Of a stretch of DNA of 64,000 nucleotides, positions 1 through 10,039 are shown piece after piece. Under the pieces are notes generated by a model. That model was given only the letters and a program-made list of their open reading frames with translations, did no database searches and was not told the DNA's origin. The stretch's first letter is position 1, and each line of letters starts with the position of its first letter. The position numbers and the translations under genes are program-made. Source of the DNA: Notolepis coatsorum (lineage: Eukaryota > Chordata > Actinopteri > Aulopiformes > Paralepididae); the NCBI GenBank assembly GCA_963971535.1, contig OZ020591.1, forward strand, positions 12,089,891 to 12,153,890, in the 5' to 3' direction.

Positions 1-1287
1 TTGTTCTTTTCCCCCATCGTGCACTCTCTGCAGCTAGAGCATAGCTTTCCCGAAGCTTCTCTCGAAGGGCCTTTACATACTCAGAGTGAGTCCTGGCAGG
101 ATTCCCCTGTGGCTGGAGTCCCAGGACAAGGTCAATGGGAAGAGTCGGTTGCCTGCCGAACATCAGTTCATAAGGAGAGTAGTAGTGTTGTTCCTCGTGC
201 AATTGTATGCATGAACGAGTGGTTTTACAAAGTCTCTCCACTGGTACTTATCTTTGTCCTCCAGTGTTCCAAGCATGCCAAGCAGGGTTCTGTTAAATCT
301 TTCAACTGGGTTCCCGTGGGGGTGGTACGGGGTAGTCCTCACTTTTTTTGCTCCCATCAGGGAACACAGCTCTTTGATGGTGTGACTTTCAAAATCCCTC
401 CCTTGATCACTGTGAAGGCAAGCAGGGAACCCGTAGTGAACAATGAAGTTCTCCCAGAGTGCCTTGGCTACGGTTTTTGCTTTTTGATCCCTTGTGGGAA
501 CAGCCACAGCAAATTTTGTGAAATGGTCTGTAATCACTAATACATTTCGTGTATCTCTGCTGTCGGGTTCAATGGACAAATAGTCCATACAAACCAACTC
601 AAGGGGGTAACTTGTACTGATGTTCATCATGGGAGCAGCCCTCTCAGGATTTGCTTTCCTTCTGAAGCACCTCTCGCATGTGTGACACTTCACATCAATC
701 GCTTGAGCCATCTTTGGCCAGTAGAATCGGGTGCGGGCCAAGTTAAGGGCGCGCTCAAACCCAAGGTGGCCAACTTCATCATGCACCCCTTCTAGTGGTT
801 TGGCTCTGTATTTTGTTCCTCTGTCCACATATCTCCTGAACAGAACTCCCTCCTTGAGTTCAAGTCGGTTCCATTCTCTGAGGAAGCACCTCACCTCCGG
901 TAGCTCTAACTTAGCCTCTCTGTACGAGGGTTTAGCTTCTCTCTCTATGAGTTCAATGATGCGCCTTATGGGTGGGTCTGCCCTCTGAGACTTATACCAG
1001 TCCGCTTGAGATATCCCTGGGACTGTTCCTTGGGCGAGGCAGGTGTAACTTGGGGGAATGGCAGAGGGGGCCACCGCTAGGGATTCTGCTAAAATGATGG
1101 TTTCCTGGAAGTATTCACAGGGCTCCATCCGCACTGAGTGTCTTTGGCAAAGGGCAGTGAAGGTGTCCTTTGAAAGCACTCTGTGATCTTCATCCAGCAC
1201 ACGTTGACTGAGCTCGTGGATCCTTTCACTTTCCTCGAGAAAAGCATGGTCTTCTGGTGAGGGTTCCTGAGGGCGCCTTGACACCCA
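1..1287 (-). pseudogene. Gypsy integrase (pol C-terminus), frameshifted
   Basis: This is the integrase part of pol, which would insert the element cDNA into host DNA. An N-terminal HHCC zinc-binding region is visible (His residues near the start, then CHTCERC), followed by the catalytic D,D-35-E core: the first Asp in VCMDYLS (about 577-594), the second in HSDQG (about 396-415), and Glu in PVERFN (about 299-318). The reading frame breaks near 175. The expected continuation (MFGRQP, then LPIDLVLG) is in another frame and runs to the window edge. At the other end the frame breaks near 1287, between the RNase H terminal motif and this segment. Family-level identification is secure; the protein is not functional as it stands. 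Confidence 0.88.
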
Positions 1288-3732
1288 TCTGCATCTTGGT
1301 TTGTATTACCAGGCCGATACTTTATCTCAAATCGGTATGTTGACAGGGCTGCTAGCCAGCGGTGGCCTGCCGCATCGAGTTTTGCAGAGGTCAACACATA
1401 AGTGAGAGGGTTATTATCTGTAAGAACTGTGAATTCTGCTCCATAAAGATAATCATGGAACTTCTCACACACAGCCCACTTCAGTGCTAAGTATTCAAGC
1501 TTGTGTGTTGGATAGTTTTGTTCGCTCTTGGACAGCCCTCGACTGGCGTAGGCTATGGCCCTTAGTTTCCCTTCTTGCTCTTGGTAAAGGGCTGCACCAA
1601 GGCCCTCTCCGCAGGCATCCGTGTGGAGAATGTAAGGGAGGGTGGGGTTGGCAAAAGCCAAGACAGGTGCTGATGTTAACTTGTCAATGAGCATTCTGAA
1701 AGCGGTTTCACAGTCCTGTGTCCACTCACTTCCAAAAGACTGACTGGGGCTCACTGACATCTGAGGTTTCGGCCTACTATAGTCCTTCCCTCTTTTTCTT
1801 GGAGCCACGTAGCCAGCTGTGAGGGCATTCAATGGCTCTGCTATCTTTGAGTAGCCTTGCACGAAACGGCGGTAGTACCCCGCAAATCCTAAAAAGCACT
1901 TAAGCTCTTTGCGATTGGTGGGCCTTGGCCAGTCTTTTAAGGCTGAGATATTTTTGGGATCAGTATGGACACCGCTAGCATCTACAATGTGGCCCAGGTA
2001 TCTTACGGAGGACTGAAAAAAGTGACATTTGTCAGGGGACAACTTCAGCCCGTAGTCCTTGAGTCTGTTCAAAACCTTCATCAGTCTGGTTCAGAGCATG
2101 TGAGCGGCGCGGCACGTGAGCGGTGCGGGGAGCGGAGCGGGTGGTTTTGAAGTGAGCGGCGGAGTGGGTTTTAAAATGGGTCGGCGCGACTTCCGGAGCG
2201 AGAGTTCTCCTCCGCTCCAATCCGCTCCGGGCCGCTCACAGTGGTTTAACACTGATGTAATATACATGTAGTACAATGCCAAAGCAACAAGTGGCGATGT
2301 ACAAACATGAAGGCCATTTTCAACCAATGAGAAGGGTGAACCGTCACTCACATCCTGCTAGACCAAAGTATATTCCACCATTGTTGTTGTTGTTAGCTTA
2401 CATGCTAACGTGAATGGCAGCGACCATAGCATTGTGGCTAGGCTAGCTACCATCACTTAGTAGAGCTAGTTGAATGGATATTACGTTATTTAACATTGCA
2501 GAATTGGTACAATTACAATACGGCTCAATACAAACAATTGTTAAGGGGCCCAGGGGGTGTAGACTGTTGTAGTTTGGTCAAATCAAGCTAATTTACATCA
2601 TGCTCCAAATTTTTTTTTAATCTGCCAAGCGAGCTGTGGAGCGATGTGGAGCGGGGAGTGCTTGATTCATAAATGAAAGGTGAGCGACTTGGGGGCGGGG
2701 TCAACATGAGCGATTAGCGGAGCGGAACAAGCCGTCTAGAGCGAAGAGCGGATTTCTCGCCCGCGCCGATCCGCTCACATGCTCTGGTCTGGTTTCATGC
2801 TCCTCCAAGGTATCTGAGAAAACTATCAGGTCATCCAGAAAAACCAAGACTTCATTCAGGTGCAAGTCTCCGACGCACTTCTCCATCAATCGCTGAAATG
2901 TTGAGGGTGCATTAGTAATGCCCTGTGGCATGCGGTTAAATGTCCAAAAACCCAGCGGGCACGTGAACGCAGTCTTGTGTTTGTCTTCTTCAGCCAGTTC
3001 AACCTGATAGTAACCTGACTTAAGGTCCATCACAGAGAACCATCTAGCTCCACTAAGAGCCGAAAAGGTTTCCTCGATGTTGGGGAGGGCATAGGCATCT
3101 TCAACAGTGTGCAGGTTCAGTTTTCAATAGTCCACGCATAGTCGGATCTTTCCGTTTTTATTTTTTACAACAACTATAGGGGAAGCAAATGGACTCTCCG
3201 ATTCTCTGATGATCCCAGCCTCCAGCAACTCCCTAATATGTTGCTTCACAGCTTCCCTATCACATGGATGAATTGGTCGGGACCTCTCCTTGAAGGCGGT
3301 TTCATCTTTTAGTCTTATCCTGTGTTTGACAGCAGAGGTACGCCCATGGGTTAAGTCGTCAACTGCGAACACTTCAGGTAGGGCATTCAACTTGCCCATG
3401 ATGCGTTTCTTCCAATCGGCTGGAATGGGAGAGTCTGCTAGGCTGCGTGATACTTTGTCACGCAGGGGGGTTTCTGTTTCAAACGTCTGAAGACCACACA
3501 AGATGGGGGTGTCATCGGATTTCATAGGTATCACACGCTGAGCTGCCGTAATTTCTGCTATCACACGGTTTGGGTGTAGTGTGACGTCGTGTGCACTCAT
3601 ATTGCAGAGAAGAACAGGAACTTTGCTGAAGGACTGATAAGGAACATCCAGTAGTGTTGGTACTACAACACTACTCACGCCTTTCTCTGAGTTCAAAGTT
3701 ATTTTGCCGTACAGTGGCAGGGTTTGGCTCAT
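1285..3732 (-). pseudogene. Gypsy reverse transcriptase and RNase H, interrupted
   Basis: Reverse transcriptase motifs appear in order on the minus strand. Near 3300-3125 is the segment before the palm (ending KIRLCVDY), followed directly by an in-frame stop where family members carry Arg. Then come MDLKSGYYQV (about 3000-3030), the TFNRMPQG region, and the catalytic FLDD box at about 2822-2840. The RT is cut at 2787-2794 by a hAT insertion and resumes at 2083. RNase H follows with TDA, an E in KLEYLALKW, TDNNPL and a final DAD, and its frame breaks near 1287. Upstream, the linker that normally follows the protease is present, but no D-T/S-G protease motif is visible between it and gag, which suggests an internal deletion. 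The element is inactive. Confidence 0.88.
2092..2786. mobile_element. Non-autonomous hAT element inserted in gypsy pol
   Basis: The 695-bp insert has perfect 16-bp terminal inverted repeats (CAGAGCATGTGAGCGG and its complement). It is flanked by an exact 8-bp target duplication GTCTGGTT at 2084-2091 and 2787-2794. The CAG start and 8-bp duplication are hAT hallmarks. GAGCGG motifs recur just inside both ends, which resembles subterminal transposase binding sites. No transposase reading frame is present. The gypsy reverse transcriptase sequence is continuous across the insertion once this piece and one duplication are removed. Confidence 0.93.
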
Positions 3733-5182
3733 TCAAACATTGGGCAGCAATGTGGCCGTCTTCTCCACATCTAAAACAGAACCAAGCTCGGGGCATGTCG
3801 GAGGTGTTCCTGTTCATCTTGCGGCTTGTCGCATTAGAGGCCATACAGTTCCCCCTAACCGCATTCTCGCCACCGGGGTTGTTTACATTCTGGGGTCCAA
3901 CTGCTCTTAAAGGAAGCTGCTTCTTTAGCTCCGCCACTTCCTGAGCGAGCCTTTGGGTCTCCGTGAGATGTTTTTTCACTTCCTTCTCGCTTGCAACAGG
4001 TTCTGTCTCTCCCAGCTCTTCACATTGGGGCAGGCCATAGACTGCATGCATATGTGACATAGCTTTATTGCTCCCAAGGTGTTTCTTCGTCCTGTTGAAT
4101 TTTGTTTGTCGTCTATCCTCCTGTTTCCTCAATAGCAGTAGTAGCTCAGGGAAGGATGGGGGATTGGCCTTCTTTTCCTCAAACTGGAGCTCAATGAGCA
4201 TGGCCTGGTCCCAGCAACCCCTACAAAACTGCCTGAGAAGTTGCTTCTGGGAATTTTCAGCAGACACCCCTCCTCCAGTAACAGCTTTCTCCAGCATCAG
4301 GTGTAGGCGATTCAAGTAATCTGAGGATTTCTCTCCGGCATTTTGATTTGCACCCAGGAATGCTGCATATAGCTCTTCTCCATCTGATACTGCCCCAAAA
4401 GCTGCGTCAAGCTGATTGAGATACTGTGAGGGCGAGGAGTCAATACCAAGGCTTTTGACTAGGTCACTTGCTGGGCTCAGTAAGCTCTCTAAAATCCTTC
4501 TGACCTTCTGAGTATCCGAGCTAGAAGGATCACTCAGTAGCAGTTCAACTTGAGTGTGCCACTTCTCATAATCAACTTCTCCACTGGGTTTTGGTGTTCT
4601 TCCTGAGAAGGTGCGGATTTTGCTGACATGTGAAGATTGATGTTCAGTTTTTATTACATGCTGCACAACTACTTTCTGACCACTGGGGGGGGGGGGGTTG
4701 ATGAGGCTCTCATCCAGACATGGCGGTGTTCGAGGGGACTCAGGCGCCAGAGTTTCAATTGTCTCTTTACCTGCTGTGTCACCATCAGTCATCTGAAGTT
4801 TAGAGAGATAAGTTTGGAGCATCTGGATTTGACTGGTCTTGCTTAGACCCGCTACTGCTGCAGCAAACTTTTGTTCATTAACGTTTTCTTGTTCTTCTGT
4901 TTCCTGAACTATCTCGTCTTGTATGGTGGTGATGTACCATGTGGCATCATCAGAAATGAATGGTTCGGTGAAGAACTCTGGATCTATTACTCTTTCATCT
5001 TTATATTGGACCAGAGCCCTGCCTTTAGGTTTACCTGGTTCATTAGGGACTCGTACACATTTCACTACTTCTCCATGTGTCTTAAAAACATTAGCAATGT
5101 CACTTTCTAAATACTTATCATCGATATTGGAGACAAAAAGGCAGCTCTGCCCATGCATTTTATAATGGTTACAATATTCCAT
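3671..5182 (-). CDS. PNMA-like gag protein of the gypsy element
   Basis: This 503-residue open frame is the structural (capsid) protein of the retrotransposon. Residues about 10-75 form an RRM-like domain (CLFVSNID near the start, GRALVQY near the end) similar to the N-terminus of paraneoplastic antigen Ma proteins. Residues about 190-375 match the PNMA/gag capsid region (FSGRTPKPSGEVDYEKW onward). A short Leu/Gln-rich, probably helical stretch lies near 410-430. A CCHC zinc knuckle (C-x2-C-x4-H-x4-C) is at about 469-482, for RNA binding. The start chosen is the first Met after the primer binding site, 33 bases downstream of it. The frame is intact, whereas pol behind it is broken. Whether the host still expresses it cannot be judged from sequence. 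Confidence 0.85.
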   Translation of the reverse strand: MEYCNHYKMHGQSCLFVSNIDDKYLESDIANVFKTHGEVVKCVRVPNEPGKPKGRALVQYKDERVIDPEFFTEPFISDDATWYITTIQDEIVQETEEQENVNEQKFAAAVAGLSKTSQIQMLQTYLSKLQMTDGDTAGKETIETLAPESPRTPPCLDESLINPPPPSGQKVVVQHVIKTEHQSSHVSKIRTFSGRTPKPSGEVDYEKWHTQVELLLSDPSSSDTQKVRRILESLLSPASDLVKSLGIDSSPSQYLNQLDAAFGAVSDGEELYAAFLGANQNAGEKSSDYLNRLHLMLEKAVTGGGVSAENSQKQLLRQFCRGCWDQAMLIELQFEEKKANPPSFPELLLLLRKQEDRRQTKFNRTKKHLGSNKAMSHMHAVYGLPQCEELGETEPVASEKEVKKHLTETQRLAQEVAELKKQLPLRAVGPQNVNNPGGENAVRGNCMASNATSRKMNRNTSDMPRAWFCFRCGEDGHIAAQCLNEPNPATVRQNNFELRERRE

Positions 5183-5197
5183 TTTGTATTACCAGTC

Positions 5198-5215
5198 GCC
5201 TGGCTGTGCTCGCCA
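5198..5215 (-). other. Probable tRNA primer binding site of the gypsy element
   Basis: On the minus strand, TGGCGAGCACAGCC begins five bases after the inferred LTR end. A TGG-starting site just after the 5' LTR is where a tRNA 3' end primes minus-strand DNA. The exact tRNA is not assigned. Confidence 0.6.
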
Positions 5216-5220
5216 CTTTA

Positions 5221-5626
5221 TGTAACCTACTGTAATTCAACGCTATCTGTTCTTTCTGCAGTGGTACAACTATCAACTATAGGTTCAAGGAGACTGGCTC
5301 TAAGAAAAATACACAGGCACCGTGATCTACGTTTTACCTTTTATATAACTTAAAGGAGTTCACCAGGTTCAGTACACATTACAACATTATAGGATCCATG
5401 CAATGGTCCAAATTTATAGAAAATAATAAATGAAATAAAAAGGGTACCCAATAAAGTCTGTTTTGAGTGCACTCAATTAAACAAAAAGGGAACGGATATT
5501 CTGTTCCTACCACCAGGGGCCAAGTTAAAGTTCACCAGCCGACCGTTGGGTGATGGTGAGTGGAGAAGGTCAATGAAGAAGACCACTTCAGTTGATGCAG
5601 ATCCGTGTTCACTGAAGGGGGTAACA
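5221..5626 (-). repeat. Inferred 5' LTR of the gypsy element
   Basis: Read on the minus strand, the segment begins TGTTACC and ends GGTTACA, giving the usual TG...CA ends with a short imperfect inverted repeat. It lies directly before the primer binding site. A TATATAAAAG TATA-like box is on the minus strand at about 5337-5347. The inner border is well supported. The outer border (5626) is inferred only from the TGTTACC start, because the second LTR is outside the window. Confidence 0.6.
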
Positions 5627-5866
5627 AAAACCAATCAGTACATTGGAATATTGACGAAACCATACTTGGTTCCAAAAGGAGGGTCTTGTGTATTCTTGGG
5701 TTAGGTAATTTACTGTACATTGGAGGGGGTTGGGTTAAGACATGTACAGTCTCAGTGGATATTAGACAGTCTCAGTCCTGTGGCGGTTCTAGACCCCCCC
5801 TAAGATTAAAAATAAAAATATATTTCTTTTCTTTTTGTAATTACATTTTTTAATGTTTTATTCTTG

Positions 5867-5868
<2 letters not shown>

Positions 5869-5920
<52 letters not shown>
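5869..5920. repeat. (ATT)n microsatellite
   Basis: An uninterrupted ATT run of about 50 bp inside the hAT-type element. Confidence 0.95.
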
Positions 5921-6051
5921 AGACATGGATTTCCGGTAGTAGCCTGTTGACCTCATTGGTTAACTATAAAAAAAATTATAATAATTAAATTAAAGATGTT
6001 GGTAACGTCATGTCAAGTCCCAGTCCGACATTCAACACAAGACGTGGAAGC

Positions 6052-6168
6052 AGATGTAGCTACCTACTGTAACTAGTTTAGTAATAGTGCTACCTACTGT
6101 AACTAGTTTAGTAATAGATGTAGCTAGCTACCTACTGTCTGTAACTAGTTTAGTAATAGTGCATTTGC
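6052..6168. repeat. Short tandem repeat, three units
   Basis: The motif CTACCTACTGTAACTAGTTT followed by AGTAATAG occurs three times with variable spacers. Confidence 0.85.
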
Positions 6169-7287
6169 CAGTGCTGATGGGCAACAAGACAAGTATGTTG
6201 AAACGTTAGCTAGCACTATATAAAATTACTGACTATTCTGACAGAGCACGTTGTCAAATTGGTCATTAGTTCCATGGTGTTGGTGTAATCAGAGGTGCGT
6301 TGCTCATGGGACGGGGTTGCACGCCGGGCAACCAAGCTTTAGTGAGCAGAAGCGTGTGCACGCAAGAAAGCGCTGCACTCGACTTGTCGCGTGTACCTGG
6401 CTACCTTGCATAAGCATAACAATTCATGGCAATCACATTCACAGGTTTGATGTGAACGGTGCTCTGCCTGAGTCAGACCATTGTTCACACCACACCTGAG
6501 GAAAATTGCTGCACTTGACTGATGCGCCAACTCGCTAAGTACCCACCTGGCTACCTTGCATAACAATAGCGCAGGTCGTCAAGTGTGTTCAAATACGTTC
6601 TCAGATACATTCACACAAAACTTGTGAATGAAATGTGTTACATTCCATTCGTAGAGGCAATTAGGCATTGTCTGTGCAAACGCGAGGGAAAATTAATGCG
6701 CATGCGCGGGAGCGCGCGTGCACGTGGCGTCATTAAAACACAGTGCAGCCAGTCAGCCAATCAGCAACGCATGCCTGGGTGTAATAATAGTGTCAAAGAA
6801 CATTAGCTAATGTTAGCTAGCTGATGCTATTCGCTAGTTAGCTATCAAGCTAATGTCAGTTCAGCTAATGTTAGCTAGCTAGCCCAGCTAATCTGCTTGC
6901 TACAAAGGCTTATTGCTGCCACGCAAAATGAAAGAAATATGTCGTGGTCTCAAAATAGTATTTTGTTACCTCAAAATGTATTTAGTTACCTCAAATTAAT
7001 AAATTTTGGGCCACAAAATAATAATAACTTTACAATTTCTTTAATTGAATTAACTTAAACTAGACAAGTAAATACAAACTAAATTAACAATGTAACTTAC
7101 AGTTTATAGAAGGACAGTTTCCTTCTGAAGCACAACTTAATGCCTCATCCTTCCAGTCGGGACCATTTGTCCCATAGTGAGAGTTCCACAGATCAAGCAA
7201 ACCCCCACAGGGCTTGTATTTTGGTTTTGCACTTCTCTTTCTTTGTTATGTTAGTATTGGTATCCTATTATTATGCAAAGTCTAGGT

Positions 7288-8245
7288 CAGTGGTTCTCAA
7301 ACTGTGGTACGCGTACCACTAGTGGTACTTGGTGGTACTGCTGGTGGTACTTGAAAACATTTCCAAAAAAGCAAAACCTTTTTTTTTTTTTTTTTTTGCA
7401 GTCAGGCCACTGAACTTAGAAGCAGGCCAGGCCAGTGTTTCTGGTTGCGGCAGCGCAATAGTTAGATAATCTAAGTGGGGAACAACCAGGAGAAAACTGT
7501 GACAGAGAGTAATGCAGTCTAAACAGTCATAAATCTTTAATTCAACTTCAGCCCTGATCATAACCATTTATTTTTAGATTTCTTGTAATGTCAGATAAAA
7601 AATGAAATACTCCCATTTTTCTGAAAAGAGTTGGTTGAATCATTGACACATGCCTAGCCTGTAATAATCCCCCCCAGAAAAATGTACTTTGCATTTGATA
7701 TATTGTAAATATTTTACTTTTTGTGTGTTTCTTTTAACAATAATTTGTGATGCCATCACACAAACTGGCATTTAAAGGGTAAACATTCAAAAATTCCTGC
7801 ACCAGAATGCAGGAAATTAAGTTTTTGTAACAAAATAATTGTGTGTGTGTGTGTGTGTGTGAGTGTGAGAGAGAATGACGGACAATTGCTTGCTGTGTGA
7901 GAGAAAGAGAGAGAGAGAGAGAGTGAGAGAGAGAGAGAGAGAAAGATAGAGAGAGAATTAAGTACATTTGCTGAAATACAGTTGTTCTTAATTTTATGTT
8001 CTCAATGCCCCTTGCATTGTATGAGTTGTGTGGAAGCGTTTGCTAGTTCTAGTGCTATCCCTTTGTACATTGTGGCTGTGTCTGACAAAAGTTAACAATA
8101 AATAATGGTATTAGGAATACATTTGCCTCCTGCGTGAACTGTGCATAGCTAATAGACTGTATTTTAACGCCGGTCATATGGTGGTACTTGGAGAGCCAGC
8201 TACGTTCTCAGGTGGTACTTGGTGTAAAAAGTTTGAGAACCACTG
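7288..8245. mobile_element. Non-autonomous hAT element, nested
   Basis: The 958-bp element has ends CAGTGGTTCTCAAACT and the complementary AGTTTGAGAACCACTG, a common Charlie-type hAT terminus. An exact 8-bp duplication GTCTAGGT lies at 7280-7287 and 8246-8253. Near both ends a GGTGGTACTTGG motif repeats. It contains a poly-T run and a GT/GA microsatellite (7840-7960). No transposase is encoded. It inserted after the surrounding hAT-type element. Confidence 0.92.
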
Positions 8246-8581
8246 GTCTAGGTGATAGATAAGTGCCGGGTAGTGTAGTTGAAGACACCTGACGACCTGC
8301 GCTATTGTTATAAGACGGTGTACTTAGCGCACATGAGTGGAGCGCATTTTTATGCGTGCGAGCGTGCACATCCGTGCGTGACTGCGCGTACTTCTGCTCA
8401 GAAAACTGCTAGGACGGCGTGGTACCCTGTGGGACCACCACTGCATGACTGGTGGGAGGGACTGCAGAAGTGTGTGTAATGTGTGTGCGCCATCTCTCTC
8501 CCTCGTCGGGGACACACACACACGTAGGCATAGTGTAACCCGACACTTCCTCAAACGGGGTTTGACAGGCAGAGAACCAGC

Positions 8582-8765
8582 GAGGAGATGGAGGGAGGGA
8601 GAGAGAGGGAGAGAGATAGATAGAGAGAGAGAGAGAGAGGGAGAGAGAGAGAGAGGGACGGCGGGAGGGACTGCAGAAGTGTGTGTAATATCACGAAAAT
8701 GTGAGTCTCTCTCTCCCTCTCTATCTCTCTCTCTCCCTCTCTTTCTCTCCCTCTCTCTCTGTCTC
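8582..8765. repeat. GA-rich then CT-rich tracts, self-complementary
   Basis: A (GA)n-type tract at about 8592-8655 is followed by a (CT)n-type tract at about 8706-8762, so the strand can fold back on itself. A GGGACTGCAGAAGTGTGTG segment is repeated at 8458 and 8667. Confidence 0.8.
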
Positions 8766-9113
8766 GAACGCAGTGAGCGCTCCGTAATATGATCATGATC
8801 ATTATGATCGACTGGAATAAAAAATTATAATAATAGGTTTACTACTTACATACTGTAGTTGTCTCCTTAATACTGTAGTTGTTCATTAATGTTACCTAAA
8901 TGTCATCAGTGAATTATATAGAAACAACTCACCAAAATTGACTATTGCACAACTGATTTGACAAAAAAAATCCACCAAGGGGGGGGAGACCCCCCCTTTA
9001 CCCCCCTGCCCCTGCACCCTCCCTTGCCTGACCGTGGCATTTAGTGAAATTATGCTACTGCTCGAGTCTAGGGGCTGAGCCCCCCTAAAGGTCTGATGCT
9101 AGAACCGCCCCTG

Positions 9114-10039
9114 TCTCAGTCTAATCTGGAAATACAAAGCCTGATTCGGTTCGTGTCACCATGGTATACGTATACTCAATTAAAAACTTTGACATGATGG
9201 GGGAAACTGGAGATTAACGGGAGAAGTGATCAAACCGGAGCATGGGGACATTATGGTTAAAAAACGGTAGAAACCAGGGTGAAACAGGAGTGTTGGCAGG
9301 TATGATAAATGAGAACAATTCGTAACACGAGACTATATAATACTGGCTCTAACAGTCTAAAATCTCAACATTACACGAGGAATGTTTATTTGATATAAGA
9401 TGTCAAAAACCCAAATTCTTCATCCGGATGTTTTGTGTCGTGGGCCTAGAAGATGGGGAGATTTGAGAGGGGTTGGTTGGTGGCACGGCACCCCGCCTCA
9501 TCTCCTCTCCTCTATACTAAGAAATCCCCCCCCTCCCCCTCCCCCGCCCCCTCCCCTTTTTAATTAGTAGAAATCCTGCGGTAGTCGCGTGTCCGGTGTG
9601 TGATGTGACGTCACAGGCATGTTCCATTCAACTCGGAGGAGGGGGGGGGGGTGTCTGGATGAACGCAGCGCGTGCGGTGAAAAAGAAACAGGCTGCCGTC
9701 ACTTATTGTGATTGGATTGTTGGACTCACTCAACGTGATTAAAAAAAAGTGATTTCTGTCGTTGGGACTGACTGAGAGTCCGGGCACCGGCAGAATATCA
9801 ATATATATATATATATATATTTTTAGCTAAATTAAACATAGCTATACATCGTGCTAAGAAATTAACTGCCGCTATGTTAATTTCGCTAAAAAAATAAATA
9901 TTGATATTCTGTAAAAAAAATAAAATAAAAAAAAATTGTGATTGATTGTGTCTGTAATAAATGGGGCAGTCTGCTGGGAGTGGCTTCGTAATAATAATAG
10001 CCTCTCTGCCACCAATATACTCTTTTGTTCTGTGAAAGA
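9114..10039. other. Upstream non-coding region
   Basis: No gene is visible. It holds C-rich and G-rich runs (about 9526-9558 and 9636-9651), and the hairpin element at 9791-9911. Confidence 0.6.
9791..9911. repeat. 121-bp hairpin (foldback MITE-like)
   Basis: CAGAATATCAATAT at the left is mirrored by ATATTGATATTCTG at the right. The inner parts also pair (TTTAGCTAAATTAAACATAGC with the complement of GCTATGTTAATTTCGCTAAA), so almost the whole unit is one imperfect palindrome. It lies about 1.05 kb upstream of the transporter start codon. Confidence 0.85.

Larger units (their letters stand above)
1..5626 (-). mobile_element. Ty3/Gypsy LTR retrotransposon with PNMA-like gag, decayed, 3' end off window
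   Basis: Read on the minus strand the order is LTR (5221-5626), primer binding site, gag, reverse transcriptase, RNase H, integrase, which is the Ty3/Gypsy (Metaviridae) order. The 3' LTR lies beyond the left edge, so age cannot be read from LTR divergence. The copy is dead: there is a nonsense codon in RT near 3125, frame breaks near 1287 and 175, no visible aspartic protease motif between gag and RT, and a hAT element inside RT. The gag opens with an RRM-like domain like that of vertebrate PNMA proteins, the family from which PNMA and some ZCCHC genes were domesticated. I see no envelope gene in the part present. Confidence 0.9.
5778..9113. mobile_element. 3.3 kb hAT-type element with nested insertion
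   Basis: The ends are imperfect inverted repeats around GGCGGTTCTAG: CTGTGGCGGTTCTAG on the left, and CAGGGGCGGTTCTAG on the complement of the right. Exact 8-bp duplications TCTCAGTC flank them at 5770-5777 and 9114-9121, a hAT signature. I found no transposase reading frame. The interior holds an (ATT)n run, short tandem repeats at 6050-6170, a nested hAT element at 7288-8245, and GA/CT-rich tracts. The segment at about 7040-7250 recurs on the opposite strand at about 41380-41620. Confidence 0.8.

Noticed and set aside
1..540. Plus-strand 179-codon frame
   Set aside because: Antisense shadow of the gypsy integrase.
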